6,945 nucleotides of DNA. Source: Nitrospirota bacterium (GTDB lineage Bacteria; JACPQY01). This document shows positions 1 through 5,884 of this stretch, piece by piece (position 1 is the stretch's first letter; every line of letters starts with the position of its first letter). The stretch is from the NCBI GenBank assembly GCA_016190245.1, contig JACPQY010000002.1, positions 1-6,945 on the forward strand, read 5' to 3'. The notes below the pieces were generated by a model, which saw only the letters and a list, made by a program, of their open reading frames with translations, was not told the DNA's origin and did not search any database. A program made the position numbers and the translations under genes.

Positions 1-141
1 ATACCCCCCCCTGAGAAGTCGCGTCTAATAGCTTCCAAACGGGCAAGTTTCAGGAGGAAAGACGAGGAGAGATGAAAAAGAGAAAGAAAGGGCACAAAAC
101 CGTGCCTTGACAGGGCAGCCGCTTTCAGAGATAGGGGCGGG
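1..141. repeat. Left copy of a 141-bp terminal inverted repeat
   Basis: Bases 1-141 are the exact reverse complement of 6805-6945. The match stops at base 142 (C here, where the other copy would need T). It starts with a run of eight C residues, contains a purine-rich tract (about 52-92) and a short hairpin (91-106), and ends in the GGGGCGGG module shared with the MITE-like elements. Identity that begins exactly at the contig edge and is 141 bases long suggests a shared node in a de Bruijn assembly rather than a true element end. The real repeat probably extends beyond the window. Confidence 0.95.
74..106 (-). terminator. Possible terminator downstream of tRNA-Gln
   Basis: Read on the minus strand, GGCAC (106-102) pairs with GTGCC (95-91) across the six-base loop GGTTTT. 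It is followed by an interrupted T-rich tract (90-74). The stem is short, with five solid pairs plus possible weak flanking pairs, so this is a modest intrinsic-terminator candidate. It lies about 110 nt beyond the tRNA 3' end. The identical structure sits downstream of the operon at the other end of the window. Confidence 0.35.
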
Positions 142-152
142 CTTGCCCGCCC
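135..152. repeat. GC-rich palindrome (REP-like hairpin)
   Basis: GGGCGGGC (135-142) and GCCCGCCC (145-152) form a perfect 8-bp stem with TT between them. The outer edge ATAGGGGCGGG resembles the GTAGGGG...CCCCTAC boundaries of the hairpin modules at 2700-2757 and 6740-6814, so this is probably another member of the same dispersed palindrome family. It straddles the inner boundary of the 141-bp terminal repeat. No T-run follows on the tRNA strand. Confidence 0.6.
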
Positions 153-216
153 GTTCGTCCAATTGTGAACGTAAATTCCGGACGGGCCCTAGCTTGCTGA
201 CACTGGGCCAGAAGGG

Positions 217-290
217 TGGCTGGGGGACTAGGATTCGAACCTAGATTGACGGATCCAGAGTCCGCTGTCCTGCCGTTGGACGATCCCCCA
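217..290 (-). tRNA. tRNA-Gln (anticodon CUG), CCA encoded
   Basis: The minus strand folds into a complete 74-nt cloverleaf. It has acceptor stem TGGGGGA/TCCCCCA, D stem GTCC/GGAC with a GG-containing loop, anticodon stem GCGGA/TCCGT with loop CTCTGGA (anticodon CTG), a 4-nt variable loop, T stem CTAGG/CCTAG with loop TTCGAAT, discriminator G and an encoded CCA end. The weak U1-A72 first pair and G73 are known glutamine tRNA identity features. It decodes CAG codons and is transcribed divergently from the M23 peptidase gene. It looks intact. Confidence 0.97.
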
Positions 291-339
291 GTGGGTCGGT
301 CCGCCCCGGCGTCGGCCTGCCGTCGTGGGCCGAGCCGCC

Positions 340-367
340 AACTTACTCGATCCTGACGATTTTTCAA
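340..367 (-). promoter_or_regulatory. Weak candidate promoter for tRNA-Gln
   Basis: On the minus strand TTGAAA (367-362) is followed after 16 nt by TAAGTT (345-340), giving a predicted start roughly 40 nt upstream of the mature tRNA. The -10 match is poor (3/6), so this is only the best candidate seen in the divergent gap. Confidence 0.22.
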
Positions 368-403
368 GAGCCATCCCCGGTGGCCCGCCCCCCCCTTTTC
401 TCC

Positions 404-433
404 TTGACACCCCCCTTCGGGCGATGCTACGAC
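404..433 (+). promoter_or_regulatory. Candidate sigma70-type promoter for the M23 peptidase
   Basis: A consensus TTGACA lies at 404-409. After an 18-nt spacer comes TACGAC (428-433), preceded by TG one base away as in an extended -10 (TGCTACGAC). The -10 itself matches weakly. Transcription would start near 440, which conflicts with the ATG at 424 and would favour the GTG at 442 or a later start for the peptidase. Confidence 0.4.
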
Positions 434-1443
434 CCGATCAGGTGAAGCGACCGAAATCCGAGGGGGGTGGTACAGTCGCCCCCAAGGAATCCCTGACGTC
501 GCGGGTGCGCTCGCGGTTGGCACGGCTCCGTCATCAATCCTACACGCTGATGCTCGTCCCGAGTGGCCGCTCGGGCAAGATCATGCAGTTCCGCGCGTCA
601 AGCCTCACCTTGCGGCTCGTGTTCGGGGCGTGTGCTTTGGGGATCGTCGCCGTCGTCAGCCTGAGCTTGGACGCCATCCGCCTCCGCCGCCAGTTCGGCA
701 ATCTCCGGGCGCTCCAGGAGCAGAACGCCGCGCAGGGGGTCGCGTTGGACGCGGTCTCCGAAAAGGCCGCCTTCCTCGACCAGGAGCTCCTCAAGATCAA
801 GCGCTTCGACCATCGGCTCAGAAAGGTCATGAATCTCGACCTCCCACGCGAGGAGGCGACCATCGTGGGCGCGGGCGGGGCGCCCGACCCGGACGCCTCG
901 TACTACTCGCAGCTGTCGCGCGAAGACCAGGAAGAAGTGCGGGAGACGCTGATGGACTTCGATGAGATCGCGCGCCAAGTGAATGTTGAGTACAAGAGCC
1001 TCCACGACTTGGAGACGTACATGTCCGAGCAGCAGTCCATCCTCGATGCGCTTCCCACCATCCGGCCCGCCACAGGTTGGCGAACCTCCCGCTACGGCAA
1101 CCGCCGATCGCCCTTCACGGGACTCCGCCAGATGCACCGCGGCGTGGACATCTCCAACGCGGTCGGCACGCCCATCGTCTCCCCTGCGGACGGGGTGGTC
1201 CTCTTTGCCGGCCGCAAAGGCGAATTCGGAAAGTTCCTTGTCATCGATCACGGATACGGTCACGTCACCCGCTTCGGGCACTTGTCCAAGCTCAACGTCG
1301 AGGCCGGCCAGCGCGTCAAGCGCCGCCAAGTCGTGGCGGCGTTGGGGAACACGGGGATCAGCACCGGCCCGCACCTGCACTACGAGGTCTGGGTCAACGG
1401 GCAAGCGCAGGACCCCGAAGCCTTCTTCCTCGACCAGGAATAG
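424..1443 (+). CDS. Membrane-anchored M23 family murein endopeptidase
   Basis: This is a LytM/M23-type zinc metallopeptidase expected to cut peptide cross-links in peptidoglycan from the periplasmic side. Counting from the ATG at 424 (339 aa), a basic cytoplasmic tail is followed by one transmembrane helix (about 61-84), a heptad-like coiled-coil region (about 85-210) and a C-terminal M23 domain (about 220-330). The metal-site pattern is complete: H238xxxD242, H286 in FGHL, and H317xH319 in GPHLHYEV, so it should be an active enzyme rather than a LytM activator such as EnvC. The start is uncertain. An in-frame GTG at 325 adds 33 proline-rich residues, and GTG codons at 442 and 505 are possible. 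None has a clear Shine-Dalgarno, and a promoter candidate at 404-433 favours a start at or after 442. The conserved YTLMLVPS segment just before the helix is present with every start. Confidence 0.9.
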   Translation: MLRPDQVKRPKSEGGGTVAPKESLTSRVRSRLARLRHQSYTLMLVPSGRSGKIMQFRASSLTLRLVFGACALGIVAVVSLSLDAIRLRRQFGNLRALQEQNAAQGVALDAVSEKAAFLDQELLKIKRFDHRLRKVMNLDLPREEATIVGAGGAPDPDASYYSQLSREDQEEVRETLMDFDEIARQVNVEYKSLHDLETYMSEQQSILDALPTIRPATGWRTSRYGNRRSPFTGLRQMHRGVDISNAVGTPIVSPADGVVLFAGRKGEFGKFLVIDHGYGHVTRFGHLSKLNVEAGQRVKRRQVVAALGNTGISTGPHLHYEVWVNGQAQDPEAFFLDQE

Positions 1444-1463
1444 CCGATCTTCCGGGTCGGCCG

Positions 1464-1492
1464 TTGATTCGCCTGCCGGCCCGCCAGATAAT
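1464..1492 (+). promoter_or_regulatory. Promoter of the cysteine desulfurase gene
   Basis: TTGATT (1464-1469), a 17-nt spacer and GATAAT (1487-1492, 5/6 match) form a good sigma70-like promoter inside the 64-bp gap after the M23 gene. The predicted start near 1499 gives a leader of only about nine bases before the ATG at 1508, with no Shine-Dalgarno. The desulfurase can therefore probably be transcribed independently of the upstream peptidase. Confidence 0.5.
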
Positions 1493-1507
1493 CTCCTCTC
1501 GCTCTCA

Positions 1508-2659
1508 ATGAAGATCTACTTCGACCACAACGCCGCCACGCCCGCTCACCCGGAGGTGGCAGCGGCCATGCAACCGTTCTTCGGCGAGACGTTCGGCAAC
1601 CCGTCCAGCATCCACGGGGCGGGGCGCGAGGCAAAGGGACACGTCCAGATCGCCCGCCGGCACGTGGCCGAACTCCTCGGCTGCTCGCCGCGGGAGATCA
1701 CGTTCACCAGCGGCGGCACCGAGGCCAACAGCACGGCAGTGCTCGGCGCGGCACGGGAAAGACGGGAGCGCGGGCGGCACATCGTTGTCACCCGCGTCGA
1801 GCACAGCTCGATCCTGGACCCCTGCAAGTTCCTCGAGGGCGAAGGCTTCGAGGTGACTCGGCTGCCGGTCGGCCCCGACGGGCGGCTCAATCCGGCCCAT
1901 TTCCAGGAGGCGATCCGGCCCGACACGATCCTCGCCTGCGTGATGAACGTGAACAACGAAACGGGGAACATCTACCCGATCGAACCCGTGGCCAAGATCG
2001 CCCGCGAGCGGGGCGTCTGGTCCCACTGCGACGCCGTGCAGGCCGTCGGGAAAATCCCTGTGGACGTTCGGAAGCTCCAGGTGGATTCACTTTCGCTCTC
2101 CGCCCACAAGTTCCAGGGACCCAAGGGAATCGGCGCGCTCTATGTTCGCCGTGGCCTCCGCTTGCCGCCCCTCGTGTTCGGTGAGCAGGAAGATGAAAGG
2201 CGGGGCGGAACCGAGAATGTGGCCGGGATCGTCGGGATGGGACGAGCCGCTCAGATCGCGCACCGCGACCACGAGCGCCACCGGTCCCATACGGAGGCGC
2301 TGGGCCACCGGCTCCAGGTCGAAATCCTCGCTCGCATCCCCGGCGCGCGCCTGAACGGTCCCGATGGCGAAGACCGGCTCTACAGCACCGTGAACATCTC
2401 CTTCCCAAAGGTGGAAGGGGAAGCCATCCTCATCAACCTCGACCTCAAGGGGTTCGCCGTCTCAACGGGTTCGGCCTGCGCAGCGGGCTCCATCCAGCCC
2501 TCTCACGTTCTCCTCGCGATGGGGCGTTCCGAGGCGGAGGCCCGCAGCGCCGTGCGTCTCAGCCTCGGCCCGCAGAACACGCGCGACGAGGCGGACGCGC
2601 TGCTCGGGGTGCTGCCTGGTATCCTGGAAAAGCTCTGGGCGTTGGCGGGCGGCGCCTAG
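1508..2659 (+). CDS. nifS: Cysteine desulfurase, NifS/IscS type (class I)
   Basis: This 383-aa PLP enzyme converts L-cysteine to alanine and leaves a persulfide on its active-site cysteine for Fe-S cluster assembly or tRNA thiolation. The N-terminal YFDHNAATP motif is typical. PLP-site residues are visible: H99 (VEHSS), D175 and Q178 (CDAVQAVG), and the Schiff-base lysine K201 in SAHKFQGPKG. The persulfide cysteine is C324 in STGSACAAGS, followed by the PSHVLLAMG segment of the long-loop class I (NifS/IscS) group rather than SufS. Length is normal and the protein looks intact. No iscU, mnmA or nif gene is next to it, so the sulfur acceptor cannot be read from context; iscS is an equally fair name. 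The reading frame stays open far upstream because of high GC, but family homology begins at this ATG. The TAG stop lies in the CTAG that starts the MITE-like repeat. Confidence 0.95.
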   Translation: MKIYFDHNAATPAHPEVAAAMQPFFGETFGNPSSIHGAGREAKGHVQIARRHVAELLGCSPREITFTSGGTEANSTAVLGAARERRERGRHIVVTRVEHSSILDPCKFLEGEGFEVTRLPVGPDGRLNPAHFQEAIRPDTILACVMNVNNETGNIYPIEPVAKIARERGVWSHCDAVQAVGKIPVDVRKLQVDSLSLSAHKFQGPKGIGALYVRRGLRLPPLVFGEQEDERRGGTENVAGIVGMGRAAQIAHRDHERHRSHTEALGHRLQVEILARIPGARLNGPDGEDRLYSTVNISFPKVEGEAILINLDLKGFAVSTGSACAAGSIQPSHVLLAMGRSEAEARSAVRLSLGPQNTRDEADALLGVLPGILEKLWALAGGA

Positions 2660-2814
2660 GCTCTGTTTGAAAACCCTTCGCCGGCCACCGCAATCCTTGT
2701 AGGGGAGGGTGCTTGTACCCTCCCTCCCCTCGGGCGGGTCCAAGGACCCGCCCCTACGAAGAACCGTCCTGCCCATGGTCGATCCCCTTAAGGTCGTTTT
2801 CAAACAGAGCCTAG
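2656..2814. mobile_element. 159-bp MITE-like element with 19-bp terminal inverted repeats
   Basis: The left end CTAGGCTCTGTTTGAAAAC (2656-2674) is the exact reverse complement of the right end at 2796-2814. CTAG at both edges can be read as a 4-bp target duplication, as produced by some IS5-family transposases. No ORF of its own is credible. Inside are two strong hairpins: an 8-bp stem at 2703-2710/2717-2724, and a 10-bp stem at 2732-2741/2744-2753 with an AA loop. It separates the convergent desulfurase and zinc-ribbon genes, so the hairpins may also act in mRNA 3'-end formation. The desulfurase stop codon is part of its left CTAG. A non-autonomous transposon is inferred from structure; no transposase is in the window. 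Confidence 0.8.
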
Positions 2815-2832
2815 TGGGACACGCTCAATTTC

Positions 2833-3048
2833 CTACCGCGCCGCAATCAGCCGCACCGGCGCCGCCGACTTGTCCAACTTCGATCCCACAGGATTCCCGC
2901 AACGCGAGCACACGTAGTCGTACTTGTCCCCCTCGGGAAGCGCCAGCAAGAGGCGCTTGCGAACGGGAACCGACTGCCTGCACGCCGAACAGAACAATTC
3001 CGAAGCCTCGAATTCCCCATAAGCATCTGGATGTCCGCTACGACGCAT
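2833..3048 (-). CDS. Small zinc-ribbon protein of unknown function
   Basis: This 71-aa protein has two CxxC knuckles, C20-S-A-C23 and C47-S-R-C50, separated by 23 residues. That is the layout of a single structural zinc ribbon. The segment between them (RKRLLLALPEGDKYDYV) is basic then mixed, and the C-terminus is a short basic tail. I associate similar short zinc-ribbon proteins with environmental Gram-negative genomes, but know no assigned role. No transmembrane helix or signal peptide is evident, so it is probably cytoplasmic. The ATG at 3048 follows a purine-rich AGGCGGG and lies 17 bases from a good -10 hexamer. It is convergent with the desulfurase and divergent from the FapA operon. 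The spaced cysteine pairs on a sensible ORF support a real gene over the overlapping plus-strand frame. Confidence 0.78.
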   Translation of the reverse strand: MRRSGHPDAYGEFEASELFCSACRQSVPVRKRLLLALPEGDKYDYVCSRCGNPVGSKLDKSAAPVRLIAAR

Positions 3049-3064
3049 GCCCGCCTGGTCCCTT

Positions 3065-3093
3065 ATGATACCACGTCCCCCTCGGTAGGGAAA
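3065..3093 (-). promoter_or_regulatory. Candidate promoter for the zinc-ribbon gene
   Basis: On the minus strand TATCAT (3070-3065, 5/6 match to TATAAT) lies 17 nt after a weak TTTCCC (3093-3088). The predicted start is near 3058, a leader of about ten bases. The same bases read TATGAT on the plus strand (3064-3069), but no matching -35 precedes that, so the minus orientation is preferred. Confidence 0.35.
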
Positions 3094-3125
3094 TCTCCCC
3101 CCCCCGCCAGGATTGCCCCACAGTC

Positions 3126-3155
3126 TTGAAACACCGGCCCGCCGGGGAGCATAAT
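3126..3155 (+). promoter_or_regulatory. Promoter of the FapA-kinase-regulator operon
   Basis: TTGAAA (3126-3131, 5/6) and CATAAT (3150-3155, 5/6) are separated by 18 nt. Transcription would begin near 3162, about three bases before the ATG at 3165, implying a leaderless or nearly leaderless mRNA. The TTGAAA coincides with an in-frame TTG codon at 3126 that could be mistaken for an upstream start. Confidence 0.5.
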
Positions 3156-3164
3156 ACGATCCGG

Positions 3165-4640
3165 ATGCCGATTCAGCAGGAGACCCCCTCAGCGACCCTC
3201 CCCGACCCCACCGAGGGAGAATCCGTACGCGTCCCGATCAAGGTGGACATCTCCAGCGACGACATGGAAGCCTACATCTCGTTCGACCCGATGGACTTGA
3301 GGACAGGCATGGAGTCCAAGGTTGAAGCCATCCACCTGAAGGAGGCATTGAACAGCCGCAAGGTGCTGATGGGCATCATCCCCAAGCAGGCCCAACAGTG
3401 TATGGACATGATCCGCAAACTCGAAGCGTTCTCGGGCCTCCTCATCGCGAAAGGAACACTGCCTGAAGACGGAAAGGATGCGGAGTACGTCCCGTCCGAG
3501 AAGGTGGGTCGAACGGGCCCGCTCGTGACCGAGGAAGGCACGATCGACTACAAGGAGCATTCCACCATCCTGCCCGTGGTCAAGGGGGACGTTCTCGGCA
3601 CCAAACGACCCGCCACGCCGGGGAAAACAGGCTTCACCGTGACCGGCCGCGTTCTGCGCACCAAGCCGGGCGTGGACACCGCGCCGAAGCCCGGCACCAA
3701 CGTGGAGATCGAGAAAACCGAGGACGGCGGCTACATCTACAAGGCGGCGGCGGACGGCGGCTACCGCCTCGAACACAATACCGTGCACGTCTCACAGATC
3801 ACGGTGATCGACGGCGACGTGGACTACTCCACCGGCAACATCCGCTGCAACGGCGACCTCGATGTCAAGGGCGGAGTGGCCAGCGGGTTCAAGATCGAGG
3901 TTCAGGGCAACCTCGACGTGCACGAGGCCGTGGAGGCCGCCGAAATCACCGCAGGAGGCGACGTGCACGTTCACCGGGGCGTGAAAGGCCAGGGCTCGGC
4001 CAAGATCAAGTGCGGCCGCGATTTCCGGGCCATGTACGTGGAGCGAGCCACCCTCGAGGCCGGCCGACACGTGGACGTGGGCACCGCCCTCCTCGACTGC
4101 AAGGTGTCGGCCGGGGGAAAGGTCACCGTCCTTCGCGGGCGCGGCGTGATCATCGGCGGAGAGATCCGCGCGAGCCAGGGCGTGGAGGTTAAGCAACTCG
4201 GTTCCGACGTGGCCGGGCTGACCACCGTAGATGTGGGGATCGACTTCGGCCGGGAGAGGGAATTGAAAGCCGTCAACGAGGAAATCAAAGACGTGGAGAC
4301 CATGATCGCCAAGATCGAGCGGGCCGTGAGCACCGACCTCCTGAAAAAAGACGACCTGTCGTGGCTGCCGGCGGAGCGCATGTCGGCCGCCCAAAAGCTC
4401 CAGACCCGATGGAAAGAGCTGATCGCCCACCGCAACGAACTCCACCTCCGACGCGACAAGCTCAGCGGCGATGAGGGCGAAGGCAAGTACTCCCGCCCGA
4501 CCATCCGCGTCACCCAAAAGCTTTCCGCCCGGGTGCGCACCCGCTTCGCCCAGTCCACCTTCACCACGGACAGGGACTACTACAACGTCACGCTCTACGA
4601 AGACCCCGACCGGAAGGAAGTCCGACTCATCCAGAAATGA
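3165..4640 (+). CDS. FapA/DUF342 (COG1315) family beta-helix protein
   Basis: This 491-aa protein belongs to the FapA/DUF342 family. Vibrio FapA, described as linking flagellar assembly to sugar-PTS signalling, is the best-known member, but most members have no defined function. An N-terminal FapA_N region (about 22-200) carries the family signatures AKGTLPEDGKDA (95-106) and the VKGDVLG...PGKTGFTVTGRV segment (139-163). A right-handed beta-helix-like stretch follows (about 212-358), with repeats such as GDVDYSTGNI, GDLDVKGGV, GNLDVHEAVEAAE and GGDVHVHRGVKGQG. A coiled coil (about 364-435) and a short beta-rich tail complete it. No signal peptide or transmembrane helix is present. The ATG at 3165 is preferred over a TTG at 3126 because that TTG is the likely -35. 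It heads a three-gene operon and overlaps the histidine kinase by ATGA. No flagellar gene is nearby, so a motility role cannot be assumed. Confidence 0.88.
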   Translation: MPIQQETPSATLPDPTEGESVRVPIKVDISSDDMEAYISFDPMDLRTGMESKVEAIHLKEALNSRKVLMGIIPKQAQQCMDMIRKLEAFSGLLIAKGTLPEDGKDAEYVPSEKVGRTGPLVTEEGTIDYKEHSTILPVVKGDVLGTKRPATPGKTGFTVTGRVLRTKPGVDTAPKPGTNVEIEKTEDGGYIYKAAADGGYRLEHNTVHVSQITVIDGDVDYSTGNIRCNGDLDVKGGVASGFKIEVQGNLDVHEAVEAAEITAGGDVHVHRGVKGQGSAKIKCGRDFRAMYVERATLEAGRHVDVGTALLDCKVSAGGKVTVLRGRGVIIGGEIRASQGVEVKQLGSDVAGLTTVDVGIDFGRERELKAVNEEIKDVETMIAKIERAVSTDLLKKDDLSWLPAERMSAAQKLQTRWKELIAHRNELHLRRDKLSGDEGEGKYSRPTIRVTQKLSARVRTRFAQSTFTTDRDYYNVTLYEDPDRKEVRLIQK

Positions 4641-5884
4641 GCACCACAGCCAACGCCTTGACAGGTAGCAGCGAACCGACGACCATGACGCCCATGGCCG
4701 ATCCCTCCCCTTCCGACGTGGAGTTGCTCCACGAGCTCCGAGAAAGCGAGGAGCGCCTTTGGACGATGCTCGAAACGGCCGAGGAAGGCTTCGTCACCCT
4801 CGGGCCCGATTCCCGCGTCGTCTCGGCCAATACCGCGGCGCACACCCTGTTCGGTGTGGATTATGGCGAGCTGATGGGACAACCCGTCACCCGGTTCGTC
4901 CCGGAGGCTCATCGCGAGGACCTGGCCTTCCTCGCCGACGGAGACTCCAGGTCGAGGAGGAACGCTCCGTGGATCGGTCGGAGGCTCGAATGGACGCTGC
5001 GCGGCACCGAGGGCAACGACCGATTTGTAGAAGTGGAACTATCGCGGCACGTGACCCGCACGGGCGAGTACGTCTCCATGATCCTGCGCGACGTGACCGA
5101 GAGGATCAGGGCCGAGCGCGCCCTCAAAGCCTCCCACGCGGAACTGCAACGCGCCCTCGAAGACCTCAAGCGCGCCCAGTCCGCCCTCGTCGCCCAGGAG
5201 CGGTTCGCCGCGCTCGGCGAGCTCGCCCTCGGCGTCGCCCACGAGGTGAACAACCCCCTTCAGGGGTTCAAGGGGCGCCTTCAACTGATGGCCGATGACC
5301 TGCGCGAATGTCTCGGCGCGGAGCACATGGTCCTCAAGGACATTCGCCTCCTAGACGAGCAGGTGGACCGGATCGCGCGGATCGTGCAAGGTCTCCTCAC
5401 CTTCGCCCGGCCCAGCACAGCCAAACGCGCCGCCGCCGATCTGAAGCAGGTGATCGCGACCGTGGCCGAGCTCGCGGCCTCCCCCGTCCGCGCCGCCGGC
5501 CTCACCCTCGACATACAAACCGACGCGGCATTGCCCACGGTGCAGATCGACGTCCAGCAGGTACAGCAGGTCATTCTCAACCTACTGCAAAACGCGATCC
5601 AAGCCACACCCAAAGGCGGCCGGATCTCCGCGAGGACCCTCGCGCAGGACGGCTGGGCCGTGATCGAGGTGAGCGACACCGGTTGCGGAATCCCGGCGAC
5701 CGAGTTGAACAAGATCTTTGAACCCTTCTACACGACGAAAGAAAAAGGGACCGGACTCGGCCTGGCGCTCAGCCGCAGCATCGTCATTCAGCATGGGGGC
5801 AGGCTGGATGCCGAGAGCGCGCTGGGCAAGGGTTCCACCTTCCGGGTGAGGATCCCGCTCCCAGAAGGGGCCGACCGGTCATGA
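4637..5884 (+). CDS. Soluble PAS-domain sensor histidine kinase
   Basis: This 415-aa cytoplasmic kinase has no transmembrane segment. A PAS domain spans about 38-155, ending in the usual ILRDVTERIRAERAL hinge, and is followed by a coiled-coil linker (about 158-190). The HisKA domain holds the phosphoacceptor H202 in GVAHEVNNPL. The HATPase_c domain has the N box NLLQNA (N315, N319), G1 DTGCGIP (D347, G349, G351), F box FEPFY (361-365) and G2 GTGLGLALS (371-379). All catalytic boxes are intact, so it should autophosphorylate and pass phosphate to D56 of the receiver encoded immediately downstream. The PAS ligand cannot be told from sequence. Its ATG overlaps the FapA stop and its stop overlaps the next ATG, implying translational coupling on both sides. 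A purine-rich GGAAGGAAG lies at 4612-4620, too far upstream to be an ideal ribosome site. Confidence 0.93.
   Translation: MSTTANALTGSSEPTTMTPMADPSPSDVELLHELRESEERLWTMLETAEEGFVTLGPDSRVVSANTAAHTLFGVDYGELMGQPVTRFVPEAHREDLAFLADGDSRSRRNAPWIGRRLEWTLRGTEGNDRFVEVELSRHVTRTGEYVSMILRDVTERIRAERALKASHAELQRALEDLKRAQSALVAQERFAALGELALGVAHEVNNPLQGFKGRLQLMADDLRECLGAEHMVLKDIRLLDEQVDRIARIVQGLLTFARPSTAKRAAADLKQVIATVAELAASPVRAAGLTLDIQTDAALPTVQIDVQQVQQVILNLLQNAIQATPKGGRISARTLAQDGWAVIEVSDTGCGIPATELNKIFEPFYTTKEKGTGLGLALSRSIVIQHGGRLDAESALGKGSTFRVRIPLPEGADRS

Noticed and set aside
107-135. TTGACA at 107-112 as an inward promoter in the left repeat
   Set aside because: The hexamer 17 nt downstream is GATAGG, a poor -10, and it would read only into the antisense of the tRNA.
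1443-1461. GCCGA/TCGGC hairpin after the M23 stop as a terminator
   Set aside because: Only a five-base stem with a nine-base loop and no T-run follows; it also abuts the desulfurase promoter.
983-1507. In-frame upstream extension of the cysteine desulfurase to 983
   Set aside because: It overlaps the M23 gene in another frame, is Ser/Arg/Pro-rich shadow sequence, and the family N-terminus begins at the ATG at 1508, just after a good promoter.
2462-2803. Minus-strand frame sharing the peptide STLPYKDCGGRRRVFKQSL with the frame at 5788-6783
   Set aside because: The shared peptide is just the MITE-like repeat translated on its minus strand in two places, an artefact that can look like a conserved protein.
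2709-3068. Plus-strand frame of 119 codons across the MITE-like element and zinc-ribbon gene
   Set aside because: It starts inside the repeat, runs antisense to the CxxC zinc-ribbon gene and has a low-complexity composition without a domain.
3126-3164. TTG start at 3126 for the FapA-family gene
   Set aside because: The TTG is the first half of a likely -35 box (TTGAAA) with CATAAT 18 nt downstream, so it is probably not transcribed as part of the mRNA.
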